Shown here: positions 9,367 through 17,824 of the stretch, one piece after another
Numbering within the stretch: the first letter of the stretch is position 1
Layout of the letters: each line of letters begins with the position of its first letter
NCBI GenBank assembly: GCA_016719395.1
Contig: JADJZF010000002.1
Coordinates: forward strand, 248,001-312,000
DNA: 64,000 nt
Direction of reading: 5' to 3'
Source: Candidatus Amarobacter glycogenicus
GTDB taxonomy: Bacteria; Chloroflexota; Dehalococcoidia; Tepidiformales; Tepidiformaceae
The notes under the pieces: model-generated
The model's input: the letters and a program-made list of their open reading frames with translations, nothing else
Database searches by the model: none
What the model was told of the DNA's origin: nothing
Program-made: the position numbers and the translations under genes

Positions 9367-9996
9367 ATGACGATTGAAGGACTCCTCGGACGCAAGCTCG
9401 GCACCACGCAGGTGTTCGACGAGAAGGGGCGCCTCCGCGGCGTCACTGCCGTCGAAGTCGGCCCCTGCTACGTGACCGACATCCGCACCCCCGAGAAGCA
9501 CGGTTACTCTTCTGTGCAGATCGGCTTCCAGGACGACAAGCGCCTGAACAAGCCGGAAGCCGGACACCTGAAGGCCGCCGGCAACCTCAAGCTGCGCCAC
9601 CTCGCCGAGTTCGCCTCGGACAGCGCCTACGCCCTTGGCGACAAGATCGGCGTCGAGCTCTTCGATACGGGCGAAAGAGTCGATGTAACCAGCAAGTCGA
9701 AGGGCCGTGGGTTCCAGGGCGGCGTCCGCCGCCACAACTTCAGCGGCGGGCCCAAGACCCATGGCCAGAGCGACCGCCATCGCGCTCCCGGCTCGATTGG
9801 CTCCGGCACCACCCCTGGTCGTGTCTACAAGGGCACCCGCATGGCGGGCCACATGGGCGATGTCCGCGTCACGGTGCGGAACCTCGAAGTCGTAGCCCGG
9901 AACGACGAGCGTGGCGTCATCTTCGTCGCCGGCTCCGTCCCCGGCGCGGTTGGCGCGCTCGTCCGAATTCGCAAGACGAAGAAGGTATCGAAATGA
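9367..9996 (+). CDS. rplC: 50S ribosomal protein L3
   Basis: L3 is an early 23S rRNA-binding protein near the peptidyl transferase centre. The 209-residue product has the signature KTHGQSDRHRAPGSIG, whose Gln is methylated in some bacteria, and TPGRVYKGTRMAGHMG. Start ATG lies two bases after the rpsJ stop. The last four bases overlap rplD (ATGA), indicating coupled translation. Confidence 0.98.
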   Translation: MTIEGLLGRKLGTTQVFDEKGRLRGVTAVEVGPCYVTDIRTPEKHGYSSVQIGFQDDKRLNKPEAGHLKAAGNLKLRHLAEFASDSAYALGDKIGVELFDTGERVDVTSKSKGRGFQGGVRRHNFSGGPKTHGQSDRHRAPGSIGSGTTPGRVYKGTRMAGHMGDVRVTVRNLEVVARNDERGVIFVAGSVPGAVGALVRIRKTKKVSK

Positions 9997-10661
9997 AGCT
10001 GAAAGTGTTCGATACCGCGGGCAAGGAGCTGCGCGAGATCGATGCCGCCGACGAGGTCTTCGGCATCGAACCGAACCGCTCGGTGTTGCATCAGGCCTAC
10101 GTCGCCCAGATGGGCAACCGCCGGTCCGGCCAGGCCAGCACCAAGAGCCGCGGCGAAGTCGCAGGATCGACAGTCAAGATCCGGAAGCAGAAGGGCCTCG
10201 GCCGCTCTCGCCAGGGCTCGATCCGTGCCTCCCACCACGTTGGTGGTGGCGTCGCGTTCGGCCCGAAGCCGCACAGCTTCGCCAAGGACCTGCCGCGCAC
10301 CATGCGCCGGCTGGCGATCCGCTCCGCACTCTCCAGTCACGCTGCCAGCGGCACGTTGCTGGTGATCGAAGGGCTCAGCACGCCCGATGCAAAGACTCGC
10401 TCGATGCAGAACCTGCTCAACGCCCTCGGCGTTGAACGCCGGGCGCTCGTCGTTACCGGCGCCCACGTGCCGGAAGTCACCCGGTCGGCGCGCAACATCG
10501 ATATAGCAAAGGCGCTCCCCGCCCAGAATCTGAACGTTGTCGACTTGATTAACGCGCACCGCCTGGTGATGTCGGAAGACGCGATTCGCGCATGCGAATC
10601 CCTCTGGGGCGGCGCCAACCTCAAGCCGCAGCGCGGCCGTGCGAAGGAGGCCGTCGTCTAA
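9993..10661 (+). CDS. rplD: 50S ribosomal protein L4
   Basis: L4 lines the peptide exit tunnel and in some bacteria represses its own operon. The 222-residue product contains the extended-loop sequence GEVAGSTVKIRKQKGLGRSR and HHVGGGVAFGPKPHSF, with the globular domain around them. The order rplC-rplD-rplW is conserved. Its TAA shares one base with the rplW start. Confidence 0.98.
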   Translation: MKLKVFDTAGKELREIDAADEVFGIEPNRSVLHQAYVAQMGNRRSGQASTKSRGEVAGSTVKIRKQKGLGRSRQGSIRASHHVGGGVAFGPKPHSFAKDLPRTMRRLAIRSALSSHAASGTLLVIEGLSTPDAKTRSMQNLLNALGVERRALVVTGAHVPEVTRSARNIDIAKALPAQNLNVVDLINAHRLVMSEDAIRACESLWGGANLKPQRGRAKEAVV

Positions 10662-10957
10662 TGCCGAAGGAAATTCATCCCTACGCCGTCCTCCTGCGGC
10701 CCATCATCACCGAGAAGACAACCGTCCTCACGGGCGCCGACAAGTACGTCTTCGAAGTCGACCTTCGCGCGAACAAGAACCAGATCAAGGAAGCCGTCCA
10801 GGTCGCCTTCAACGTCCGCGTCGCAGAAGTCAACACCATGGTGATGAAGGGCAAGCCGAAGCGCTTCGGCCGCCGTGTCACGAACCGCCCCGATTGGAAG
10901 AAGGCCATTGTGACCCTCGTCTCGGGCGACAAAATCGAACTCTTCGAGGGGATTTAG
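10661..10957 (+). CDS. rplW: 50S ribosomal protein L23
   Basis: L23 sits at the tunnel exit and docks trigger factor and SRP. The ATG at 10661 overlaps the rplD stop (TAATG) and gives a 98-residue protein starting MPKEIHPYAVLLRPIITEK. Longer upstream readings of this frame lie inside rplD and are rejected. The conserved KPKRFGRR loop and the VTLVSGDKIELFEGI ending are present. Confidence 0.97.
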   Translation: MPKEIHPYAVLLRPIITEKTTVLTGADKYVFEVDLRANKNQIKEAVQVAFNVRVAEVNTMVMKGKPKRFGRRVTNRPDWKKAIVTLVSGDKIELFEGI

Positions 10958-10960
10958 GCA

Positions 10961-11788
10961 ATGCCGATTAAGCAGTACAAGCCAACATCCCCAGGTCGCC
11001 GCAACGCGAGTTCGCAGACGTTCAGCGAGATCACAAAGAAGCGGCCCGAAAAAGCCCTCACCGAATCGCTCAAGAGCAAGTCGGGTGGGCGCAACAACCA
11101 GGGCCGCATCACCGTCCGCAGCCGCGGCGGCGGTGCGCGCCGGCTCTACCGCATCATCGACTGGAAGCGGAACAAGGCCGGCGTGCCGGCGAAGGTCGTT
11201 GCCATCGAATACGACCCGAACCGCACGGCGCGCATCGCTCTCCTCCAGTACCGGGATGGCGAGAAGCGCTACATCCTCGCTCCCAACGGCCTCGCCGTCG
11301 GTGCGGTGATTAGCAGCGGTCCCCAGGCCGAGGTCCGCGTGGGCAACTCGCTCCCGCTGGCCAACATGCCGACGGGCACGCAGGTCCACAACATCGAACT
11401 CACGCCCGGCCGCGGCGGCCAGATGGTCCGTAGCGCCGGTGTCAGTGCGCAGCTGATGGCGAAGGAAGGCGATTACGCACTCCTCCGCCTGCCGAGCGGC
11501 GAAATGCGGCGCGTCCGCATCGAATGCGTCGCGACCATCGGCCAGGTCAGCAACGTCGAGCACTCGCTCGTGAAACTCGGCAAGGCCGGGCGTTCGCGCC
11601 ACCGTGGCCGCAGGCCCGAGGTGCGCGGCGCCGTCATGAACCCTCGCGACCATCCGCACGGCGGTGGCGAAGGCCGCGCCCCGGTTGGTATGCCGGGACC
11701 GAAAACACCCTGGGGCAAGCCGACTCTCGGCTACCGCACCCGGAACAACAAGCGCACGGACAAGCTCATTGTCCGCCGCCGGACCTAG
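10961..11788 (+). CDS. rplB: 50S ribosomal protein L2
   Basis: L2 is required for subunit association and the peptidyl transferase centre. The 275-residue product includes SGGRNNQGRITVRSRGGG and the near-invariant NPRDHPHGGGEGRAP segment with the functional histidine. Length is standard. It starts three bases after the rplW stop; a GGAGGAG sequence follows for rpsS. Confidence 0.98.
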   Translation: MPIKQYKPTSPGRRNASSQTFSEITKKRPEKALTESLKSKSGGRNNQGRITVRSRGGGARRLYRIIDWKRNKAGVPAKVVAIEYDPNRTARIALLQYRDGEKRYILAPNGLAVGAVISSGPQAEVRVGNSLPLANMPTGTQVHNIELTPGRGGQMVRSAGVSAQLMAKEGDYALLRLPSGEMRRVRIECVATIGQVSNVEHSLVKLGKAGRSRHRGRRPEVRGAVMNPRDHPHGGGEGRAPVGMPGPKTPWGKPTLGYRTRNNKRTDKLIVRRRT

Positions 11789-11800
11789 GAGGAGTAGGAC

Positions 11801-12088
11801 ATGTCACGTTCTACCAAGAAGGGCCCCTTCATCCATCCTTCCCTCGAAAAGAAGGTCTTGGCGATGCGCGGGGCGGCCAGCCGCTCGGTCATCAAGACCT
11901 GGTCTCGTGCTTCGACGATCCTGCCCGAGATGATCGGGCTGACGATCGCCGTCCACGATGGCCGCCGCCATGTGCCGGTGTTCGTCACCGAAAACATGGT
12001 CGGCCACAAGCTGGGTGAATTCGCGCTCACGCGGACTTTCCGCGGGCACGTCGCCAAGAGCGACCGCCAGAGCAAGGTGAGGCGCTAA
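11801..12088 (+). CDS. rpsS: 30S ribosomal protein S19
   Basis: S19 is a 30S head protein that contacts S13 and A-site tRNA. The 95-residue product begins MSRSTKKGPFIHPSLEKK and contains the conserved HDGRRHVPVFVTENMVGHKLGEFA-type core (about residues 48-70). A strong AGGAGGAG site lies upstream. Position between rplB and rplV is canonical. Confidence 0.97.
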   Translation: MSRSTKKGPFIHPSLEKKVLAMRGAASRSVIKTWSRASTILPEMIGLTIAVHDGRRHVPVFVTENMVGHKLGEFALTRTFRGHVAKSDRQSKVRR

Positions 12089-12091
12089 CCC

Positions 12092-12430
12092 ATGGAAGTT
12101 CGAGCCAGCTGCCAGAACATGGGCGCCTCTCCGCGCAAAGTCCGCCTGATTCTTGATCGCCTGACCGGACTCTCGGTCGACCAGGCGCTCGCGCTTCTGC
12201 GGTACGTGCAGTCGCCGCACGCTCGCACCGTTTCAAAGGTGGTCCTTTCGGCCGCCTCCAACGCCGAGAACAACTTCGACCTCGATGTCGACAACATGTT
12301 CGTCAAGCGCGCGTTCGCCGATGACGGCCCGACTCAGAAGCGCTTCCGCCCGCGTTCGCGCGGCCGCGTTAGCCCCATCCTGAAACGGTCGAGCCACATC
12401 ACGATCATCCTCGACGAGCGGGAGGCCTAA
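12092..12430 (+). CDS. rplV: 50S ribosomal protein L22
   Basis: L22 lines the exit tunnel and its loop is a macrolide-resistance site. The 112-residue product shows MGASPRKVRLILDRLTG and the C-terminal loop RFRPRSRGRVSPILKRSSH, normal for the family. It starts three bases after rpsS and is directly adjacent to rpsC. Confidence 0.97.
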   Translation: MEVRASCQNMGASPRKVRLILDRLTGLSVDQALALLRYVQSPHARTVSKVVLSAASNAENNFDLDVDNMFVKRAFADDGPTQKRFRPRSRGRVSPILKRSSHITIILDEREA

Positions 12431-13213
12431 ATGGGACAGAAAGTACATCCGCACGGCTTCCGCCTCGGCATCATCTACGACTGGGAGTCGAAGTGGTTCG
12501 CTGAGAAGGACTACACGACCCGTCTCCACCAGGACCTCAACCTCCGCGAGTTCATCCTCCATGAACTTCCGGATGCCTCGATTAGCCGGGTGGAAATCGA
12601 CCGCAACGCGAACCTCGTGACGGTCACCATCCACACCGCCAAGCCGGGCATCGTCATCGGCCGCGGTGGCGCCAAGGTCGAAGACCTCCGCAACTCGCTC
12701 GAGCGGTTCACCGGCGGCCGCGTCCGCGTGAACATCCAGGAAATCCGCACGCCTGAGCTGGATGCGTACCTCGTCGCCCGTTCCGTGGCCGACCAGCTCG
12801 AGCGCCGCGTCGCCTTCCGGCGCGCCATCAAGCAGTCGGTCCAGCGGACGATGCAGCGTGGCGCCCAGGGTTGCCGCGTGGCCATCGCCGGCCGCCTCGG
12901 CGGTTCTGAAATGTCCCGGCGCGAGGACGAGACGCAGGGCCGCGTGCCCCGCCACACGCTCCGCGCCGATATCGACTACGGACTCGCCGAAGCACACACC
13001 ACCTTCGGCCGGATCGGCGTGAAGGTCTGGATCTACAAGGGCGAAATCCTCCCCCAGCGCGGTCTCCCGCGCATCGAAGAGGAAATGCCGGAACCAGTCG
13101 CTGCGGTGGTCGCCGCGCCTGCTGTTCGGCCCGAAGAAGCAGGCCCCGCCCATACCGCGATCTCCATGGAGCAGCAGGCTGCCGCCCGCGGCTCGGATGA
13201 GGGGGCCAGCTAA
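12431..13213 (+). CDS. rpsC: 30S ribosomal protein S3 with C-terminal tail
   Basis: S3 lines the mRNA entry channel and contributes to the ribosome's helicase activity. The 260-residue product starts MGQKVHPHGFRLGII and has the KH motif IVIGRGGAKVEDLRN and the C-terminal domain VPRHTLRADIDYG. After about residue 217 it continues with 40 or so Ala/Glu/Val-rich residues, longer than the compact S3 of many bacteria. The last base of its stop is the first base of rplP. Confidence 0.97.
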   Translation: MGQKVHPHGFRLGIIYDWESKWFAEKDYTTRLHQDLNLREFILHELPDASISRVEIDRNANLVTVTIHTAKPGIVIGRGGAKVEDLRNSLERFTGGRVRVNIQEIRTPELDAYLVARSVADQLERRVAFRRAIKQSVQRTMQRGAQGCRVAIAGRLGGSEMSRREDETQGRVPRHTLRADIDYGLAEAHTTFGRIGVKVWIYKGEILPQRGLPRIEEEMPEPVAAVVAAPAVRPEEAGPAHTAISMEQQAAARGSDEGAS

Positions 13214-13632
13214 TGCTTCAGCCTCGCCGCGTTAAGCACCGCAAGCAGCACCGCGGCCGCCGCCAGGGCGTCGCGGGCACGGGAAACTACATCGCATTCG
13301 GCGAATTCGGCCTCCAGGCCATGGGCGCCGCATGGATCGATTCCCGCCACATCGAAAGCGCCCGCCGCGCCATGACTCACGAAATGAAGCGCGGCGGCAA
13401 GGTCTGGATCCGGATTTTCCCCGACAAGCCCGTCACCGCGAAGCCGGCCGAGACCCGCATGGGTTCCGGCAAGGGCGCGCCTGATAAGTGGGTCGCCGTC
13501 GTCAAGCCGGACCGGATCATGTTCGAAATCGCCGGCGTGCCCGAGGCCGTCGCTCGCGAAGCCCTTCGCCTGGCTGCCCACAAGCTGCCTGTGCCAACCA
13601 AAATCGTCGTCCGAGAGGAGGCAGTTATCTAA
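13213..13632 (+). CDS. rplP: 50S ribosomal protein L16
   Basis: L16 positions aminoacyl-tRNA in the 50S A site. The 139-residue product starts MLQPRRVKHRKQHRGRRQG and has GEFGLQAMGAAWIDSRHIES and the conserved KVWIRIFPDKPVTAKPAETRMG-like stretch (about residues 60-81). Start overlaps the rpsC stop by one base (TAATG), and its own stop overlaps rpmC the same way. Confidence 0.97.
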   Translation: MLQPRRVKHRKQHRGRRQGVAGTGNYIAFGEFGLQAMGAAWIDSRHIESARRAMTHEMKRGGKVWIRIFPDKPVTAKPAETRMGSGKGAPDKWVAVVKPDRIMFEIAGVPEAVAREALRLAAHKLPVPTKIVVREEAVI

Positions 13633-13850
13633 TGGCACGCCAGACCGCCGAAGACCTCCGCCGACTCGACGAATCGAAGCTGGACCACGAGATCAATGAG
13701 GCCTACCGCGCCTTGTTCACCCTCCGCTTCCAGCACGCCAGCCGCCAGCTCCAGAACTACCGTGAGCTGCGCAACGCCAAGCGCAAGATCGCGCGCCTTC
13801 GCACCCTCAAGCGCGAACGCCAGATCGAAGCCATCCTGGGTGAGGAGTAG
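13632..13850 (+). CDS. rpmC: 50S ribosomal protein L29
   Basis: L29 is a small helical protein at the tunnel exit next to L23. The ATG at 13632 uses the last base of the rplP stop and gives 72 residues (MARQTAEDLRRLDESKL), with the family pattern LFTLRFQHASRQLQN and a basic second helix KIARLRTLKRER. Length and position between L16 and S17 are typical. Confidence 0.96.
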   Translation: MARQTAEDLRRLDESKLDHEINEAYRALFTLRFQHASRQLQNYRELRNAKRKIARLRTLKRERQIEAILGEE

Positions 13851-13852
13851 CC

Positions 13853-14182
13853 ATGGGAACCCAACGTGTCATCCAGGGCACCGTCGTCAGCGACAAAATG
13901 CAGAAGACGGTCGTGGTTTCGGTGGAGCGCAAGAAGAAGCACCGCCTCTACCACAAGGTCGTCACCGTGACGGAGCGCTACAAGGCGCACGACGACAACG
14001 ACAGCTGCAAGCTCGGCGACCTTGTCCGCATCCAGGAATGCCGCCCGATGTCCAAGGACAAGCGCTGGCGCGTCATCGAAGTCCTCACCCGCGGCGATGT
14101 TGCCGATGTGGCGCCCGAAACCATCGGACGGGACTTCGAAAAGGAAACCCAGGTAGCTCCCAAGGCGGAGGTGCAGGGGTGA
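13853..14182 (+). CDS. rpsQ: 30S ribosomal protein S17
   Basis: S17 is a primary 16S rRNA-binding protein of the 30S body. The 109-residue product carries GTVVSDKMQKTVVVSVERKK and LGDLVRIQECRPMSKDKRW, both diagnostic. It is some 20-25 residues longer than many S17 proteins because of a charged C-terminal tail. The stop TGA overlaps the GTG start of rplN. Confidence 0.96.
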   Translation: MGTQRVIQGTVVSDKMQKTVVVSVERKKKHRLYHKVVTVTERYKAHDDNDSCKLGDLVRIQECRPMSKDKRWRVIEVLTRGDVADVAPETIGRDFEKETQVAPKAEVQG

Positions 14183-14550
14183 TTCAACAGGAAAGCCGGC
14201 TGAAGGTGGCCGACAACTCCGGCGCGCGCTCGCTGCTTTGCATCCGCGTGCTCGGAGGCAGCCGCCGCCGTTACGCACGCCCCGGCGACATCATCGTCGC
14301 CAGCGTGAAGGTGGCCCAGCCGAATTCGAACGTGAAGAAGGGTGACGTGGTCAAGGCCGTCGTCGTCCGCGTCACCAAGGAGTACGGCCGTCCCGATGGT
14401 TCGTACATCCGCTTCGATGAGAACGCCGCCGTCCTCCTCGCCAGCGACGGCGAAAACCCGCGCGGCACGCGCATCTTCGGGCCGGTCGCCCGCGAACTTC
14501 GCGACCGGAACTTCATGAAGATCGTCTCGCTCGCCCCGGAGGTGCTCTAG
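14179..14550 (+). CDS. rplN: 50S ribosomal protein L14
   Basis: L14 forms intersubunit bridge contacts with 16S rRNA. A GTG at 14179, overlapping the rpsQ stop (GTGA), gives 123 residues starting with the normal IQQESRLKVADNSGAR. Conserved VKKGDVVKAVVVRVTKEYGR and GTRIFGPVARELRD follow. Upstream in-frame starts lie inside rpmC/rpsQ and are rejected. Confidence 0.97.
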   Translation: MIQQESRLKVADNSGARSLLCIRVLGGSRRRYARPGDIIVASVKVAQPNSNVKKGDVVKAVVVRVTKEYGRPDGSYIRFDENAAVLLASDGENPRGTRIFGPVARELRDRNFMKIVSLAPEVL

Positions 14551-14867
14551 TGCCTGCGAAGATCAAGCGTGGTGACAAAGTCGTCGTGCTCGCCGGCAAG
14601 GACCGCGGCAAGCAAGGCACCGTGCGCGCCGTCATCAACAAGGACAACCGTGTCCTGGTCGAGGGCGTGAACATCATCAAGCGCCACCAGCGCGCCCGCC
14701 AGCAGGGCCAGGCTTCCCAGATCATCGAGCGCGAAGCCCCCATCCACATGAGCAACGTGATGCTGATCGACCCCAGCAACAACCAGCCCACGCGTGTCGG
14801 CTTCCGCCGCCGCGAGGACGGTTCGATGGTGCGGGTCGGCAAGCGCAGCGGAGAGGACATCGAGTAA
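14550..14867 (+). CDS. rplX: 50S ribosomal protein L24
   Basis: L24 is an assembly initiator of the large subunit. GTG at 14550 overlaps the rplN stop by one base. The 105-residue product has the KOW motif KRGDKVVVLAGKDRGKQGTV and the conserved EGVNIIKRHQRA. Length is normal, and its stop shares one base with rplE. Confidence 0.97.
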   Translation: MPAKIKRGDKVVVLAGKDRGKQGTVRAVINKDNRVLVEGVNIIKRHQRARQQGQASQIIEREAPIHMSNVMLIDPSNNQPTRVGFRRREDGSMVRVGKRSGEDIE

Positions 14868-15412
14868 TGCCGCCGCGATTGAAGGAACGCTACCAATCAG
14901 ACGTTGCCGCCGCGCTCAAAGAGCAGTTCGCCTACGGCAACGTGATGCAGATCCCGCGCATCACGAAGATCAACGTCAACATCGGCCTCGGCGAGGCCCT
15001 GACGGATGCGAACGCGCTCGATAAAGCCGCCGACGAGATTACCGCGATCACCGGCCAGAAGCCGGTCATCACCCGCGCGAAACGCTCCATCGCGAACTTC
15101 CGCCTGCGCGAAGGCAACCCCATCGGCGTTGCCGCCACCCTGCGGGGCGATCGCATGTGGGAGTTCCTGGATCGCCTCGTTAGTGCCGCCCTGCCCCGCA
15201 TCCGGGACTTCCAGGGGCTGAATCCGAACGCATTCGACGGCCGTGGCAACTACAGCCTCGGTCTTCGCGAACAGCTCATCTTCCCCGAGATCGAATACGA
15301 CCGCGTCGATAAGGTCCGGGGTCTCCAGGTCACGATCGTGACTACCGCCCGCACAGACGAAGAAGGCCGGAAGCTCCTCGAGCTGATGGGCCTGCCATTC
15401 AGGAAGAACTGA
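14867..15412 (+). CDS. rplE: 50S ribosomal protein L5
   Basis: L5 binds 5S rRNA and P-site tRNA in the central protuberance. The 181-residue product contains the loop ITKINVNIGLGEA, the ITGQKPVITRAKRSIANFRL segment and GLNPNAFDGRGNYSLGLREQ, all typical. It ends with the expected LLELMGLPFRK. The start overlaps the rplX stop (TAATG). Confidence 0.97.
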   Translation: MPPRLKERYQSDVAAALKEQFAYGNVMQIPRITKINVNIGLGEALTDANALDKAADEITAITGQKPVITRAKRSIANFRLREGNPIGVAATLRGDRMWEFLDRLVSAALPRIRDFQGLNPNAFDGRGNYSLGLREQLIFPEIEYDRVDKVRGLQVTIVTTARTDEEGRKLLELMGLPFRKN

Positions 15413-15422
15413 GGAGGCGCTC

Positions 15423-15728
15423 ATGGCATCCAAAGGCATCGTTGGCCGCGACCAGCGCCGGCGCGAACTTCATGCGAAGTACGCCGGAAAGCGCGCCGAA
15501 CTGAAGGAACAACTCCGCAAGTCCTGGGATAACCCCCAGGAAGTCATGCGCCTCCAGGGCGAGCTGATGAAGCTCCCCCTCAACTCCAGCCCGACGCGGC
15601 TTCACAACCGCGACATGATCACCGGGCGGCCGAAAGCCTACATCCGCAGGTTCGGCCTTTCCCGCATCACCTTCCGGGAGCTTGCCCACAAGGGCTTCCT
15701 TCCCGGCGTCACCAAATCCAGCTGGTAA
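15423..15728 (+). CDS. rpsN: 30S ribosomal protein S14, long zinc-free form
   Basis: S14 is a late-assembling 30S head protein. The product is the 101-residue form without the CxxC...CxxC zinc ribbon: no cysteines occur anywhere. It has MASKGIVGRDQRRRELHAKY and ends RFGLSRITFRELAHKGFLPG. The S4, L36 and adenylate kinase encoded nearby do keep their zinc-binding cysteines. An AGGAGG site precedes the ATG. Confidence 0.97.
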   Translation: MASKGIVGRDQRRRELHAKYAGKRAELKEQLRKSWDNPQEVMRLQGELMKLPLNSSPTRLHNRDMITGRPKAYIRRFGLSRITFRELAHKGFLPGVTKSSW

Positions 15729-15761
15729 GTGCGCCAAGCAAACTGCTAGAGGGGAAGAGTT

Positions 15762-16166
15762 ATGAGTCTAAGTGACCCAATCGCCGACATGCTTACGCGA
15801 ATCCGGAACGCCTCTTCGGCGCGCCACGATTCCATGCTGATGCCGGCCTCGAAGATCAAAATCGCGATTGCGAACGTCCTGAAAGAAGAAGGCTTCATCA
15901 AGGACTTCTCCGTCGCCAGCGAAGAAGGCAAGCCGCAGCCCAACTTGAAGGTTGATTTGAGCTACGGCGGCCGCAAGCAGCCCGTGCTTAATGGGCTCAA
16001 GCGTGTCAGCAAGCCTGGCCTTCGTGTCTATGTCCAGCGCCGCGAAATCCCTCGGGTTTACGGCGGCCTGGGTATGGCCATCCTTTCGACGCCCAAGGGC
16101 GTCATGTCGGGGCAGGAGGCCCGCCGCAACGAAGTTGGCGGCGAGGTCATCTGCTACGTGTGGTAG
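15762..16166 (+). CDS. rpsH: 30S ribosomal protein S8
   Basis: S8 binds 16S helix 21 and represses the spc operon in some bacteria. The 134-residue product begins MSLSDPIADMLTRIRNAS, has VLKEEGFIKDF, and ends with the conserved STPKGVMSGQEARRNEVGGE region and YVW. It follows rpsN by 33 bases with a GGGGAAGAG sequence upstream. Confidence 0.97.
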   Translation: MSLSDPIADMLTRIRNASSARHDSMLMPASKIKIAIANVLKEEGFIKDFSVASEEGKPQPNLKVDLSYGGRKQPVLNGLKRVSKPGLRVYVQRREIPRVYGGLGMAILSTPKGVMSGQEARRNEVGGEVICYVW

Positions 16167-16177
16167 GGGAATAGACG

Positions 16178-16724
16178 ATGTCGCGCATTGGCCGCCAACC
16201 CGTTCCTGTCCCTGCCGAAGTCACCGTCACCGTTGGCGAGGGCAACTTCGTCACCGTGAAGGGCCCGAAGGGCGAGCTCTTCCGCCAGTTCCCGCTGAGC
16301 ATCACGCTCGGCCGGGACGAGGGCGTGATGAACGTTTCCAGGCCCAACGATGAAGGCAAGCAGCGATCGCTCCATGGGCTTTCGCGCACACTCCTCAGCA
16401 ACATGGTCACCGGTGTCACCACCGGGTTCACCAAAGTCCTCGAAGTGCAGGGTGTCGGCTATCGCGCCCAGATGCAGGGCTCGAACCTGCAGCTTGCCCT
16501 GGGCTTCTCCCACCCCGTTAGTGGTTACGCCCCCCGAGGGCATTTCGTTCACCGTCGAAGGCCCCCGCGTGAACGTGGAAGGCATCGACAAAGAGAAGGT
16601 CGGCCAGGTGGCCGCCAACATCCGCAAGCTGCGTCCACCCGAGCCGTACAAGGGCAAGGGCATCCGCTATTCCGGCGAGCGTGTCCGCCGCAAGGCTGGC
16701 AAGGCCGGGAAGGTAGGCAAGTAA
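16178..16724 (+). CDS. rplF: 50S ribosomal protein L6 (single-base frameshift)
   Basis: L6 lies near the sarcin-ricin loop and the factor-binding site. The frame from MSRIGRQPVPVP runs through YRAQMQGSNLQLALGFSHPV. The sequence that should follow (VTPPEGISFTVEGPRVNVEG, then RPPEPYKGKGIRYSGE) is in the next frame. Deleting the A at 16520 restores a continuous 181-residue L6 of normal length. As drawn, the first frame runs on into rplR and gives a false L6-L18 fusion. L6 is normally essential, so a sequence error is far more likely than a real mutation. The stop overlaps rplR by one base. Confidence 0.93.
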
Positions 16725-17089
16725 TGGCAAAGGCTACGTCTGTCCTCGCGCGTTCCCGCCGCCATGCCCGCGTCCGCAAGTCGGTCTCCGGCAACGACGT
16801 GCGCCCGCGCCTCAACGTATTCCGCAGTTCACAACACATTTACGCCCAGGTCATCGATGACCTGAAAGGCCACACCCTGGCCGCCGCCAGCGATGCCGAC
16901 AAGGCACTCGTTGGCGACCTCAAGGGCAAGACCAAGAGCGAACGCGCGGCCATCGTCGGTAAGACCATCGCCGAACGGGCGAAGGCTAATGGCGTTTCAC
17001 TCGTCGTCTTCGACCGTGGCGGCTACAAGTACCACGGCCGCGTTCAGGCTCTCGCTGAAGCTGCTCGCGAAGCTGGATTGGGGTTCTAA
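16724..17089 (+). CDS. rplR: 50S ribosomal protein L18
   Basis: L18 binds 5S rRNA. The 121-residue protein starts at the ATG overlapping the rplF stop (TAATG): MAKATSVLARSRRHARVRKS, then RPRLNVFRSSQHIYAQVIDD and the ending FDRGGYKYHGRVQALAEAARE, all standard. It happens to be in the same frame as the 5' half of rplF, which makes the apparent fusion. The neighbouring gene rpsE is directly adjacent. Confidence 0.97.
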   Translation: MAKATSVLARSRRHARVRKSVSGNDVRPRLNVFRSSQHIYAQVIDDLKGHTLAAASDADKALVGDLKGKTKSERAAIVGKTIAERAKANGVSLVVFDRGGYKYHGRVQALAEAAREAGLGF

Positions 17090-17635
17090 ATGGGAAGCAA
17101 CCGTTCTGACCGTGGTGACCGCGGGCCCCGCGACAGCCGCGACCGTGACCGCGATGGCGGCGATGAGCTGACCGAAAAGGTCATCTACATCAATCGCGTC
17201 GCCAAAGTCGTCAAGGGTGGCCGCCGCTTCAGCTTCAGCGCCCTCGTCGTCGTCGGCGATGGCAACGGCAGCGTCGGCGTCGGCCTCGGCAAGGCGAACG
17301 AAGTGCCGGAAGCGATTCGCAAGGGCTCGACCCAGGCGCGCCGCGGCATGATCAAGATCCCCATGAAGGGCGGCACCATCGCCCATCCCGTCTGGAACCG
17401 CTTCTCCGCCGCCAAGGTCATGATGAAGCCCGCCAGCCACGGTACCGGCGTCATTGCCGGCGGTGCTGTCCGCGCCATCATGGAAGCCGCCGGTGTCACC
17501 GATGTGCTCGCCAAGACCTTCGGCAGCCGCAACCCCGTGAACGTCTCTCGCGCCACCATCGAGGGACTCTCGTCGTTGCAGGACCCGACCGGCGCGCGTG
17601 CTCGCCGCCTGGCTATCGCCCGGGGTGAAAGCTAG
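17090..17635 (+). CDS. rpsE: 30S ribosomal protein S5
   Basis: S5 contributes to decoding fidelity and the mRNA channel. The 181-residue product has a short Arg/Asp-rich N-terminal extension (about 20 residues). The double-stranded RNA-binding fold follows (VVKGGRRFSFSALVVVGD) and then GKANEVPEAIRKG and GVIAGGAVRAIMEAAGVTD. rpmD follows with no gap. Confidence 0.97.
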   Translation: MGSNRSDRGDRGPRDSRDRDRDGGDELTEKVIYINRVAKVVKGGRRFSFSALVVVGDGNGSVGVGLGKANEVPEAIRKGSTQARRGMIKIPMKGGTIAHPVWNRFSAAKVMMKPASHGTGVIAGGAVRAIMEAAGVTDVLAKTFGSRNPVNVSRATIEGLSSLQDPTGARARRLAIARGES

Positions 17636-17824
17636 ATGGCCACCATCACCGTCACCTGGTGCAAGAGCGCCATTGGTTACAACAAGGACCAGAAGGACAC
17701 GATTCGCCGGCTCGGCCTGCGCCGTCTCCACCAGTCCGTGGAACTCGAAGACACGCCCGCGCACCGCGGCATGGTGCACAAGGTCCAGCACCTCGTCGAT
17801 CTCCAGGAAGGTAGCCCGAAATGA
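17636..17824 (+). CDS. rpmD: 50S ribosomal protein L30
   Basis: A small 62-residue large-subunit protein. It has the ITVTWCKSAIGYNKDQKDT start, the conserved LGLRRLHQSVE helix and the GMVHKVQHLV ending. Position between S5 and L15 is canonical, and it overlaps rplO by four bases (ATGA). Confidence 0.96.
   Translation: MATITVTWCKSAIGYNKDQKDTIRRLGLRRLHQSVELEDTPAHRGMVHKVQHLVDLQEGSPK

Noticed and set aside
16178..17089. A single L6-L18 fusion protein
   Set aside because: Explained by one base at 16520; the L6 C-terminus is intact in the next frame and rplR has its own start.
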